From Lingula anatina (lineage: Eukaryota > Brachiopoda > Lingulata > Lingulida > Lingulidae): 64,000 nucleotides of DNA. The stretch covers positions 46,204 to 110,203 of the forward strand of contig NW_019775378.1 of the NCBI RefSeq assembly GCF_001039355.2, written 5' to 3'. Position 1 is the first letter of the stretch, and each line of letters opens with the position of its first letter. Below are positions 34,801 to 46,800 of the stretch, one piece after another. The notes under the pieces were generated by a model. It saw nothing but the letters and a program-made list of their open reading frames with translations. It was not told the DNA's origin and made no database searches. A program made the translations under genes and the position numbers.

Positions 34801-37800
34801 NNNNNNNNNNNNNNNNNNNNNNNNNNNNNNNNNNNNNNNNNNNNNNNNNNNNNNNNNNNNNNNNNNNNNNNNNNNNNNNNNNNNNNNNNNNNNNNNNNNN
34901 NNNNNNNNNNNNNNNNNNNNNNNNNNNNNNNNNNNNNNNNNNNNNNNNNNNNNNNNNNNNNNNNNNNNNNNNNNNNNNNNNNNNNNNNNNNNNNNNNNNN
35001 NNNNNNNNNNNNNNNNNNNNNNNNNNNNNNNNNNNNNNNNNNNNNNNNNNNNNNNNNNNNNNNNNNNNNNNNNNNNNNNNNNNNNNNNNNNNNNNNNNNN
35101 NNNNNNNNNNNNNNNNNNNNNNNNNNNNNNNNNNNNNNNNNNNNNNNNNNNNNNNNNNNNNNNNNNNNNNNNNNNNNNNNNNNNNNNNNNNNNNNGAGGG
35201 TAAATCGTGATTTGTTTTTTCAAATTGATTTCCATTTGTCACTTGACGATGCCTTTTTGAACTTATCATTCTGATTTTAAGCGAAATGAGGAGTTTTCAG
35301 GACTGTCTTGGCAAGAAAAATGGTACTAGCTGACATCAGTACTAGCGTACATGTAGCAGACATTATTTTCGCGGGAGACATATGGCGAAATATATTAAGC
35401 ATTGAAGCAACGCTTGTATTTATCAGGTAGAACTGCGGGGTTATTAGGCCCTATTTTACTGTTTCAGTAGCACATAATAGTTTTTAACATCTTCTAGATG
35501 CTTCCAGTAACTTTAAATGGACAATTATCCGCAAACACGTGTCTATTGTCGGCCTACTTGATTGTATACATTAACTTTATCGGGTATTGTGTTGTTTTTT
35601 ATTGCCTATAGCTGCGATCATGTACATGTAGGTTTAATGTTTTGTTATACAGACACCAATATGCCACTTACAAATACAGAGCTACAAAAACACTACAGAG
35701 AAAGAAAAAAATCTAATGACCGCGAAGCTTTTCTTGTGAAAGATTTTGAACGGTTTAAATGCATGACATAATTTAGACTATAGAGTTTTACTTAACCTCT
35801 GTTACTAAGATAATAAATTAAACTCTTAATCTGGTAAAATATGGAATGCGAATTCTACAGATACATCGATCAACATATTAGCGGTGAAATGTATCCAGTA
35901 GCGGTAAATGTATTTATGTAGTCCTTGAAAGAAAGCACAACAACCCGTTGTAACAATTTGCCATTTATTGGTTTGATTAAACATGTTTTATCAAATTTTC
36001 TATGTTATAATGTAACGTTTGTCGTATCTGTAATACTACAAATTCCGAATTCAGCCTCTAGAGTCTTCTTTAAGCTAAGAAATATCAATGACCTAACCTC
36101 CGTTACGAAATTACTCATTTTTCATTTGAACATTGGATATGTGTGTGCTCATTGATCAATGCTCATATCATAATAGATTGATAGCACTTTGTTCATAAAC
36201 AAATAGTATGATAAAAAAGCAAGTCTGTCCCCAATGATTAATAAAATATTTAAATTGGAATATCTCAGGCTTTGTATTTATAGAAAACGAGCCACTTATT
36301 ACCAATGTGTTTGCTCCGCATTTTCTATAATTGAAGAGAAATCTTAAATGGGCAATAAAATTTTGAATACATACAAAATCTTAATAATTGAATCAAATAT
36401 GGAGCCTGTGACCTTTGGCATGATTGAAATATAACCTAATTTAGATGTTACCTAACCTCCGTAACGAAAAAAATACTGTACCATGTTTACAGGTGCATAT
36501 TTCTTTAAATACAGTAATGGTGTGGGTTAAAATTCTTCTACTACTCTCTGAATACCTCTTCATCAAAATAATATAAAAAGTTTTCCAGTTTTGCAAAGTT
36601 CATATCACTGCATTTCTTATTTTGGAATTGTACCCCTTTTCGTGGAATGGCCGCCCTAATAATACTCCACCTGGTAATGCGGACACGGAGAGAATCGGAA
36701 ATTGGATATGAATAGATTACGGCATGTCAATGACAGCCAGGAAATAGGAAATAGGAAAACTGCAAAAACACCTGGCCCGATAGGAATATAAACATAAATA
36801 AAATAGATGCACACAAAAGAAAAAAATCAAGAATAACATGATGAGGTGACACCTAAACAAAATAGCTAACAACTGTAGTTGCATTACACAACAAATTATA
36901 AATGTATTGTTAAGAACACATGAATAAAGGGGAAAAATTGAAGACAATAAAGAAATACTAGCCTGTGTGTGATCCAAGACTTGAAGTCATCCAATAAAAG
37001 GAAACAGACGTCGCCGAAANGTGTACAAATAACAGTAAAGAAACGTAAGTAATAATACAGTGTAGCTGCTAAAACTGTGGGTAAATATATCCGCAGCTAC
37101 AGAGCTGAATGACTTCTCACTGAATGCAGCTCGATGGAATTAGTCTCCAAAACATCTTTCATAGAATATACATGTGTGTGCCTAGATACACAGCAGCTAA
37201 GACATTCCTTAACCCTGGACATCTGTTATCACCTTGTCTTGGTCAACTACTTAAGGTCAAAATGTGCAGACACAAGACCCAAACAAAACGTTGATGTATT
37301 ACCCTAAAAGTTAATAGCACCACTAAAACAAACCATTTGCTACATAAATACAATTAATTATCTTAATTGTAGTTTTTCGCGAAACCGTGCAGATTCAAGA
37401 CCTCCTCTACGATTTTGTCAAGCTAGAACTTTTGACAAATTTCTAAAATCGTAATCCGCAGGCCGTAGAATTATCGTGGATGGCATTGCACAGTTCCTGT
37501 ACGGACATTACTCGGTGAACTTGCGGTGATCGTGGTAATGGGTGAGCCAGGTCTTGGTCTCTTTCCCTTTCACCTTTGATGGCTTTAAAGTACATAACAT
37601 AAGTAAAGATGTTTAAAACTTCAAGGCGTGTGGCAACTGCAGTAGGACTGAAAGGACTCTGAACAGTTACTTTTAAACCGAAAACCGATTTTCCCACATG
37701 ACCTCAAGATTATGTCGAAGATATGAAACTGCATCCGCACGTAATATAAACGTACTCGCAAGAACCCGTAGCTACATACGATGTCAAAAAAATCGCACGG

Positions 37801-40800
37801 AAAATCGTATACGATTACATCGCACATGTACATGTACGGTGCCCGTGGCAAATGTAAACATGTTGAAACATAATTGTCAATCAAATCATAAGAAAATTTA
37901 CTTTTGCTTTTTCGTTACTGTTTCAATTTTTCAGAAACATCTACTCTCCCAAGTCTAACCACAGCACCAAAATTGTCCTCCAAGACAAACAATTCACTCA
38001 CCATAACGTGGCAAAAGTGGTCGTCGCTGGGCGACTTAAGGGGTGGTAGTGCTCACAGCTACGTCATTAGAGCTTGGCGGCAGGATGGCCAACCCAGTAG
38101 CGTAAATGTAACAGTATCATCAGAAAATCATACAGCCACTATCGAAAATCTTTATCAGTACACAGAGTATGATATCACTGTAACAATAAAGAATAATGCA
38201 GGATATCATGGTCTTCCTAGTCCACCAACCGCTGCAAGGACATGTGGAGGTAATTAAGATATTTTCACGGGGATTTGCCTTATTTGGTTTTATAATCTGA
38301 ATCAAGTACACATGCACTTCAAAATCCCATTATAATATTATCATTGTTTGATGTCCAGTTTTTTTTTTTTTTTTTTTTTTGCTGTTGAAGTGATTAAGCA
38401 TTCTTTCAGTTCCCGCGGCACCACTGAAACCAAACGTCACTTCCCTTCTTGTGCCATCAAAGAGGAATGCTTACATAGAACTTAATACTACGGTGCGTAG
38501 GTCTAGATTATGACTTTCTACATATTCTTTAATCCCTGAAATAACATTGCTGGTATTTCTGGTATTGCATATAGCTACAGGTATTTTTAGAGTATTTAAG
38601 TCACAAAGTATCTCAGTTCTACCTTTTCTTGAAAAAACGTTTGTATGAGACCAGACATATACTGTCTCAATTCTTCAGTTCGTTTCGCAATATTGACTCT
38701 TTCAATATTGAAATAACTGTGTTGTTAAAGAAAATGTTACCAGGTGTGATTGGATTCGGACCAGTAGCTGTGTATCAAAATGAATAGAATGCAAATTGAT
38801 TTTTTTTAAATAAAATACATATAAATTACATGTTTGAGCCACATTAATTCAGGTACTCGTAACCATTAATTAATTAATTAAATAATTTAAGGGGATGAAC
38901 CAAGCGATCCATAGATGTGATGGATTTGAAAAATTGACTGTTCGATATGAAGGAGAATTCAACAATGATACCACAGACGTGCTACATGTCAAGGAAACAC
39001 AGCTGATTACAATTACCAACCTCACAACATATAGTAAATACACCATCTACCTGACAGCAGTTAACAACTTACATTTGGAAGGACCACCAGTGACAGTGAC
39101 TCATAAAACACCTGAAGGGGGTAATGATTTTATTCAAATACATTTTGAAATCCTACTTACTCAGTATCTGGTATAATTTTAATCCATTGCCTATGTAATT
39201 AATTATTTCTGTTTGTGTGAAAAGAAGTGGTACAGTTATTCTTGACACAGGATTACTGTGAACTTTTGACTGGACTATTATTTAAAATAACTACTGTATG
39301 ATTGGAATTTTCTACGAAACACTGTTATTGTATGAAAACAGTTCCACCAAAGATGGCGGTACCAGAAGTGGCATCTACAGGAGACAGCTTCATAGAGTTA
39401 ACATGGAGTGTGCCGTCCCCTCCAGGTGGCGTTATCGTCAGTTACGAGATATCGTACACTCAACAGTCCAGTCTGTGGGATGAAACGGTGGCTGATGCTG
39501 ACAGTTCTAGTACAATTATTGGCAACTTGCAAATCAATACGACCTACATGATTCGAGTAAGTAATTATCATTTCACTCATAATGTCCGTCATTTTAATGA
39601 ACAAAACGAAACTTTTATGTTTTATGAAAAAAACAAACAAACAAACAAGTTGTTACAGTATTTCACCGAAGTTCTACATGTACTACAGTGTATTAATTTA
39701 TTACTATATTTCCCAGCGTGAACGTTATTATCCTTATAGATCCGTGCCAGTACTGCCGTCGGCTACGGCGAATATAGCGATCCAATTCAGGAAACAACTC
39801 AACCAAAGAGAGGTAACCCAATACTGCCAAAAATAATGGCTTCCCTGAGCAATTTTGTGTAGCAATTGTTTGCTGGCATCACATATTTTTATACATGTGC
39901 ATGCATGATGACTGCAAACATCATATCGTGCTATATAAAGTTTGCAGAACAATATGTATATGTTTCACGCTCAAGTGCCTTTTTCTTACATCATGGTTCA
40001 AGGTATTTATCTAAATGGTAAAATATTCAAGGATCTTAACCTAATAGTGCTATTTTCTTCCTAGAGTCTTCAGCCCATGTCACAGGTATAAATGGTGGTG
40101 GTGTAGCAGGAGGTGTGTTGGGGGTTCTGGTACTGGTGGCAGTAGTTTTGGCTGTAGTTGTCATATACAAAAGGTAAATTTAAATAGACCTAGGAATCAA
40201 GTTAAATGAGTAAAATAATGTATGTATACATGCATATACAGTATATAAAATGCGCACGCGTTTATTTAAAGAAATGAATTTTACTGAGTTGCCTAATACA
40301 ACATCTATTTATTCACAAATCATACAGCGTTCACATGCAATTAACAGGTATATGCAAATGCCTTTATTATTTCACTTTGTTTCTCTGTATGAGAGTCTTA
40401 TTCATGTCCAAATTTTACACTGATAACTGTGTACTTGTATTGCAGAAGTCGTCGCCCAGACGAGTCTGATAGAGTTAATGTCTTTTCTGAAATGCAAGGA
40501 GGACAAGGTAATATAATTTTGTTGATTTACATATCTGTAGCATTTACAGCTTTAAGTATATTCCTTTTTCAATGGAAACCCAATGTATTTGTTTCCCTGT
40601 GGTCCCTTTTATAACTTCAGATGAGCTTGTACATGTAGATGGATTACAGACAGAAAGTGTGTGCGAAGACACGGAAGACGAGCACCTCTACGGCAATATA
40701 GATCAAAACACAAAAATCCCTGTAGATGACATTTTTGAGGTCATGAAATGGAAAAGCAGAGATGTTCTTAAGGCTGAATATCAGGTATGTGTGTGTCTGC

Positions 40801-43800
40801 GCAATGAAAAAATATTAACAGGAAATCTCCCAAGTGGAAAAAAAGCTAGTGTTTACATTGGTGTGGTGTACTCCTGATCGGTGTACACGTGCCTGGCTTA
40901 CATAACTGTCACTGAAAAAAAATGTGAATTTATAAAATGAAATCTACACAATCCGCCATTGTATGCTTAATTAAAGTGAAATGCATGTGAACAAACGAAT
41001 GTAAAACAAAACCATTTTCAACTATTTTCAGAAATTCCCCACCACATTCATTTGTCCTTGTGAAGCCGGCCAAATACGAGAAAACAGACTAAAGAACAGG
41101 TTTCAGAACATTATGCCATGTAAGTCATCAAATTTTGAAGTTCGAATAAAGCGATTTTTTTAATGGCTTCATGACCTAGTTATGGGGTAGGGACTTGTGC
41201 TACGTTATAACAACGAACTTTCAAATTTGAACATGTTGGTATTTTAATACTTAAAAGTTTAATTTATTTAATAATGGATAATTTATTTTCCATCAGACGA
41301 CCATAGCCGAGTTGTATTGGATCTTTTGTCGGGTGATCCCAATTCTGATTACATCAACGCAAACTTCATTGATGTAAGTTGTTTTAACAAACCTTAACTT
41401 ATTTCTTTTATTAAACATCACCATGCTTTTTAAGGCTTCTTTCAAATACCCAAATAACACACGACACTAACAACAAAAACGCCCCTTATTGAATCCAATG
41501 GGCCTTGATTTTATTATTACATTTCCTTAAATACATCCATGTACCGGTCATGAGTATTATTATTATTATATGTAGAATAGAGCATGGTACTGGTCAAAAG
41601 CCAGAATTCTACAAGAGGTATAATAATTATGTTGACAACTGAACCTGAAGCTTAATGTGCACTCTCCAATTTCAGGGCTATAAGAGACCACGTGCATTTA
41701 TCGCCGCACAAGGTAAATTTTGTATTTTGATAGATAAATCATACAAACACATACGAACACAGACAAGAAAGGGCACGGACTCACAAACACACTTTAATGT
41801 GTTACTTTCCTAATTCCTGACGTTTGAAGGCAAATATGAAACGTACTGAATGGCCTCATTATTAAATGTTCACAAAAAACTGCACTTTTTCCGGTTTACA
41901 TGTAGGTCCAAAATCGAATACCGCGAAGGACTTTTGGCGGATGATATGGCAAGTGAACTCACCACAAATTGTAATGGTGACGAAAACTGTGGAAATGGGC
42001 AAGGTATGCCAGTCGCCAAAGAATTATTATTATTATAAGTTAGAGGAAATGGTGCATTTAGAAGTGCCTGCTAGATATAAAGTACAGTGTACTTGGTACA
42101 TGTTAAAATACAATTGCGAGGGTCGAACTTACCAAACGCTTCAAAGTTACGCGGTTAAGAATGACATTCTCCATTTATTGCATACCTTGAGCTATCATTT
42201 TGGGCGAAAACCTAGAACATATGTAAATAATAGTGCTTTTTCAATTTAGCAAAAATGTGAACAGTACTGGGCAGACGAAGGAGTGAAACAGTTCGGTGAA
42301 ATAGAAGTGACTATGCAGGATGAAGTTCATGGACAGGACTATTTTGTCCGAAATCTGAAGTATTGTAAGGTAAGCAAGATTACTGTAACTCACCCACATG
42401 TCATATTAAACCACCAAAAGCTGTTATGCCTCACGTGTTTTATCTATAGTTTAATTGAAAATTTGCCTAAAGGGTAATAATGTGAATACTCCTCTGATTT
42501 TCCCGTAAATCTATCAAAGCCTTGATGTTTTCTTGAAGGTTGGAGAACTAGAAGTACGTACTGTTAAACAGTTCCATTTTACCGGTTGGCCTGATCATGG
42601 TGTGCCTATTGATTCAACAGCGTTGATAAAATTCCGAGAGGAAGTTAAGAAATACCAAAATCAGGTCCATGACCAAGGACCTATCATTGTACACTGCAGG
42701 TAAAACAGGACTTTCTTAATTTCACTCGCACAGATTAATGTTAATCAACAAGAATCTTTAACTTTGTATTTGGTTTATTTTTACAACATTCTACAAGAGA
42801 TTTTACATCATTGTATTCTTCACGACAGCTGAGACTATAATGGGTGTCGGGTTGTCCAGTTATTCTTACGTAGCAATTAACAAATCAATATTGAATTACT
42901 GATCGAAATGTGTCTCCGTTACATTTAAGTGCTGGGGTTGGTAGGACCGGAACCTTCATTGCACTGGACTACCTGTTTGATCAATCGCATGCTGAAGGAA
43001 AGATCGACATTTATCAACTCATCCAAGGAATGCGAGCATCGCGACCGAAGATGGTGCAGACAACGGTATAGAGCTACATCGTAGAATGCTAGTGTGCGAA
43101 TTAAAAATCTCAAAACCTTGAACAGGGGTTAAACAATGGGTTACCTATATCAGTTGGACTTTTGGTCGTCTTAAATGTGTTATGTGTAACGATAATATAT
43201 AAGGCGAGGCTAGGGTCCAACATTGGTTAGTGCAATTAATAAATGAATAATAGAGAGGCTTGAAAGACTGCATTCATTGGTAAAAAATGAGAGTCAATCA
43301 TCATTTGTATATATATTGTATTTGAATGGTGTTTTTGTTACAGGAGCAATATTACTTCATCCATGACGTGATGTTGGAAGAACTGCATTGTGGTTTAACC
43401 TCTATACCAGTGCAAGACTTTGCCACTCGTCTGCGGAAACTGAGACAAAGAAATAAGTCGGGACTGACCAAAATGGAAGAAGAGTTTGAGGTAGGCCGTG
43501 AACAAAATTTATTTTCGTTGTATGTTACCTCCGCCAAGGTCATGATTTCATCACCGTTTGTCTAATTGTCTGTTCGTCACTAGTGTAACCCCCCCCCCCC
43601 CCAAAAATAGTAGATGGGTTTTGATGAAAAAATCAGGAAAGGTCACAAGTAGACCAACTTAAAAATGATAAGATTTTGGTGTTGATCCTTATCACCATCC
43701 ACCCTACGTGTATTTTTTTAAAGTAAAATGCAGCGTTGCACAAGCTTCGTATTTTTGTCCATCCGTCCTGTCATGCATGCGCAATTAGCTCCACCCCTTT

Positions 43801-46800
43801 GACTTCTTATGAATATGAAATACTTAGTCGAGACTGATGCAACGTGTGTAATTTACTACTATCCCATTTTTACTACTTCTGCCCACTGTATCGAACAACT
43901 AGCACAATCAATAACAGTGCCACCTGTACTATTTCATCCTTGTTATCGGTATGCCACTGATGCAATCAAATAAGTTGACTCTATATCTATGATTTTATTA
44001 TTAATTAATAAAGAGTAATGGGAATCTACACGTAGTTGCCTTGATGGGGGGCAGCGCTCGGTGATCGTTTAAATAATTTTTCAATGCTTTCAAAAGTTTT
44101 AAATACATGCGATGTTTTTATACATTGAGCCACCACCTAGGAGACATCATTAACCATTCATGACCCAAATACATATTATTATTATTGCAATTATTATTGT
44201 TATTGTTTTTGTAGTAGCTGTTGTTGTTGTCATTAATAATTATCATTATTAATGTGTGCCTAATTATTTTTTTCTGCCGAGCAGATACTGAACCTTATGT
44301 TGCCTGAAATAGAAGAAAGCTCCATCAAGACGGCCTTGGAACCCATCAACATTGAGAAGAATAGAATGAGGAATATTGTAGCAGGTAGCATATTCACAAA
44401 ACCCCTTCAGTTGTACTTTCACACATTTTCTCAATTATCCTGTTATTTGCATACTCGTTTACTTATTTTTAAAGAAGGTATAGTATGTTTGGTCATGTCT
44501 TTTACCCTTTACCCTTCAGATTCTGCAACGTGTGTGTGTGTGCTATTTTTAATCACTAGTCTTAGTAAGAAACTAATTAAAGCTTTCGTGAGATAGTGTT
44601 CTATGTGAACAGGAAAATAATGTATACTGTGTTTTTTAGGTAACCACTGCAGACCGTACCTTGTATCACACGCCAAGGAGAGCACCGACTACATTAATGC
44701 GGTGTTCATAGACGTAAGTTTTAAGATTTATTAAGGAAATGATAATCGTTTAATGTTTACTCATGTAATTATATTTCATTTACTCATGACACACTATACA
44801 GTGTAACTCTTCCTCACAAGATTTGGTGACGTATATGTGAGTATTGTTTCTTTTCGATTGTCAAGATCGATTCATACTGTGTTTTTTAATTTGTCTGTTT
44901 TAAAGGTAACAAAAATATGTTGGTGTCATTATTGTACAGTAAGATATTGTTTTTAAACTTGGACACATTAATTTTATGATCATTTTATTGAACCTTTCAA
45001 GTATGAAATAAATCTACATTTTGTAGGGTTACGAACGCCGAGATGCCTATATCGTGACTCAGATGCCTCTGCCTGATACGATCGTTGACTTCTGGAGTAT
45101 GTTGTATGACCAGCAATGTGCGACTATAGTTATGCTGAATGAAGCGAACGAAGATAGCAAGGTAAGAAAAAATAAATAATCGCACGAATTTAGATATCGG
45201 TGTATTCTACTCAACAGTAAATTTTTTGCTAAAGTTGATTTTAGATCGTTTAGATCCAATTATGGCTCTTTTGAGACAAACCGTCTATTAGTAGTAGGTA
45301 CGTTTATTGAGACATGGCAACCAAAATGGAGTAAGAATAAAATTTACTAATTTACAAATTAAAATATTGATATATAATATAGGATATGCGAATAGAACTT
45401 AATGAGATTTAAAAAAAGGATAAAATAAAATAAATAAATAAAATAAATTTTTGCACAGGCACCTGAAAGTTAGAGTAAAAGAGAAAGTCTGTTTTATACT
45501 TTACACATTTATTCCCCACTGCCCGATAACATACATGACAGCTACATTGGCGTTTTCTTCAGAAAAATGCCGTTTACTGGCCGACGGAAGAGATGACTTC
45601 TCACGAGCATTTCACCGTGGAAGTGATTTCTATACGTCAGATTGGGGAATCTATCACCATCAGGGAGTTGAAGTTGGTTAATTCAAAGAGAGTAAGTGCC
45701 TTTTTTCATAACCCTTAGCAAAATTTGAGGCTTCTTGCAAACAGTGTCCGCAAAATTTTGGAAGAAGGAATTTTAGCATTCAGAAGAGATATACTGTACT
45801 AGAGGTGTTTTAAATTTGAAAGGATATGGAGACGTTTGCATACTTGCCGTTAACTTAAGATGCTCTTGCTAATTTGAAGCAACAATGTTTTCTGCAACAA
45901 TTTGCAAACAGTTTCGTGCAAATTTTCTAGTTTTCAGCAAATCTGTGGCAAATTTGATGCAAACTTTTCATTTTGTTAAGGAAAAATGTACGATCGGATT
46001 TTATGCTTGTTGATCCTGGTTGCGTTCTCAATACATTTTTTACAATTAATTAATCAATAAATTAATATTTTATTATATTATATTTGGATGTATTTTTGGA
46101 TAATCAAGCAAAATGTGTCATATGATCAGTAACTTATCCTTATTTGAACAGTCATTAAAAAAATGATCGGTAAACAGAATAAACCATTCACTTACAATAA
46201 TACTGTGATTATTATTTAAGTTTTTTAAATTTCTAGCACTCGGATCCTTCAAGAACCGTCTGCCAATTCCAGTTTCATGACTGGATGACATCGGAATCAG
46301 TGCCGCCATCACCGCGTGCGTTTCTTGAGCTGTTTGACGCAGTTCAACAATGGCAAAAGAAAAGTGGAAACACTTCCATAACTGTTCACTGCATGTAAGT
46401 TGAACATACGCACAGACGGCTAGTCAATATTTGTACAGGGTTCCCAATTCTATAAAAATTGAGAACACTGTTACATTCAGACTTCCAAATTTTTTCAGAA
46501 GGAAGTTCATTTATATACCTTAATTGTGGTATAAGTCACTGAAGTCAGCAGTAATTATTTTCACAGTAAATTTACCGCTTTCCTCTAACTTACACCTGTC
46601 TATTTGCTTTTCACTGCTTGTTTTTTTTTGAAACCGGAAGCCGTATTTTATAATTAAATGTAAATTGATTGAATATGGACAATTACAAATATGTTCCTTC
46701 ATTGCCATCTGTTCTTCTTTTGAAAAAACTTACAACATCTATTGATATTTATTTTCTAATCTACTGATCTACTGTAATGCACGATCATACCAAAAGTCAT

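Larger units (their letters stand above)
32294..37934 (+). other. RPTP intron 6, host of a Tc1 element and the assembly gap
   Basis: The 5.6-kb intron contains the Tc1 copy 2 (32459-34112), the N gap (34542-35195), a possible transposon-type ORF relic (35661-35768) and three copies of a 19-base motif (35791, 36092, 36451). Both flanking exons are phase 1, so any missed 1-1 exon would not disturb the frame. Confidence 0.7.

Noticed and set aside
34393-35274. Frames of 241-293 codons
   Set aside because: They consist almost wholly of N-gap residues.
37020-37020. Single N
   Set aside because: Unlike 4505 there is no duplication around it; just an ambiguous base.
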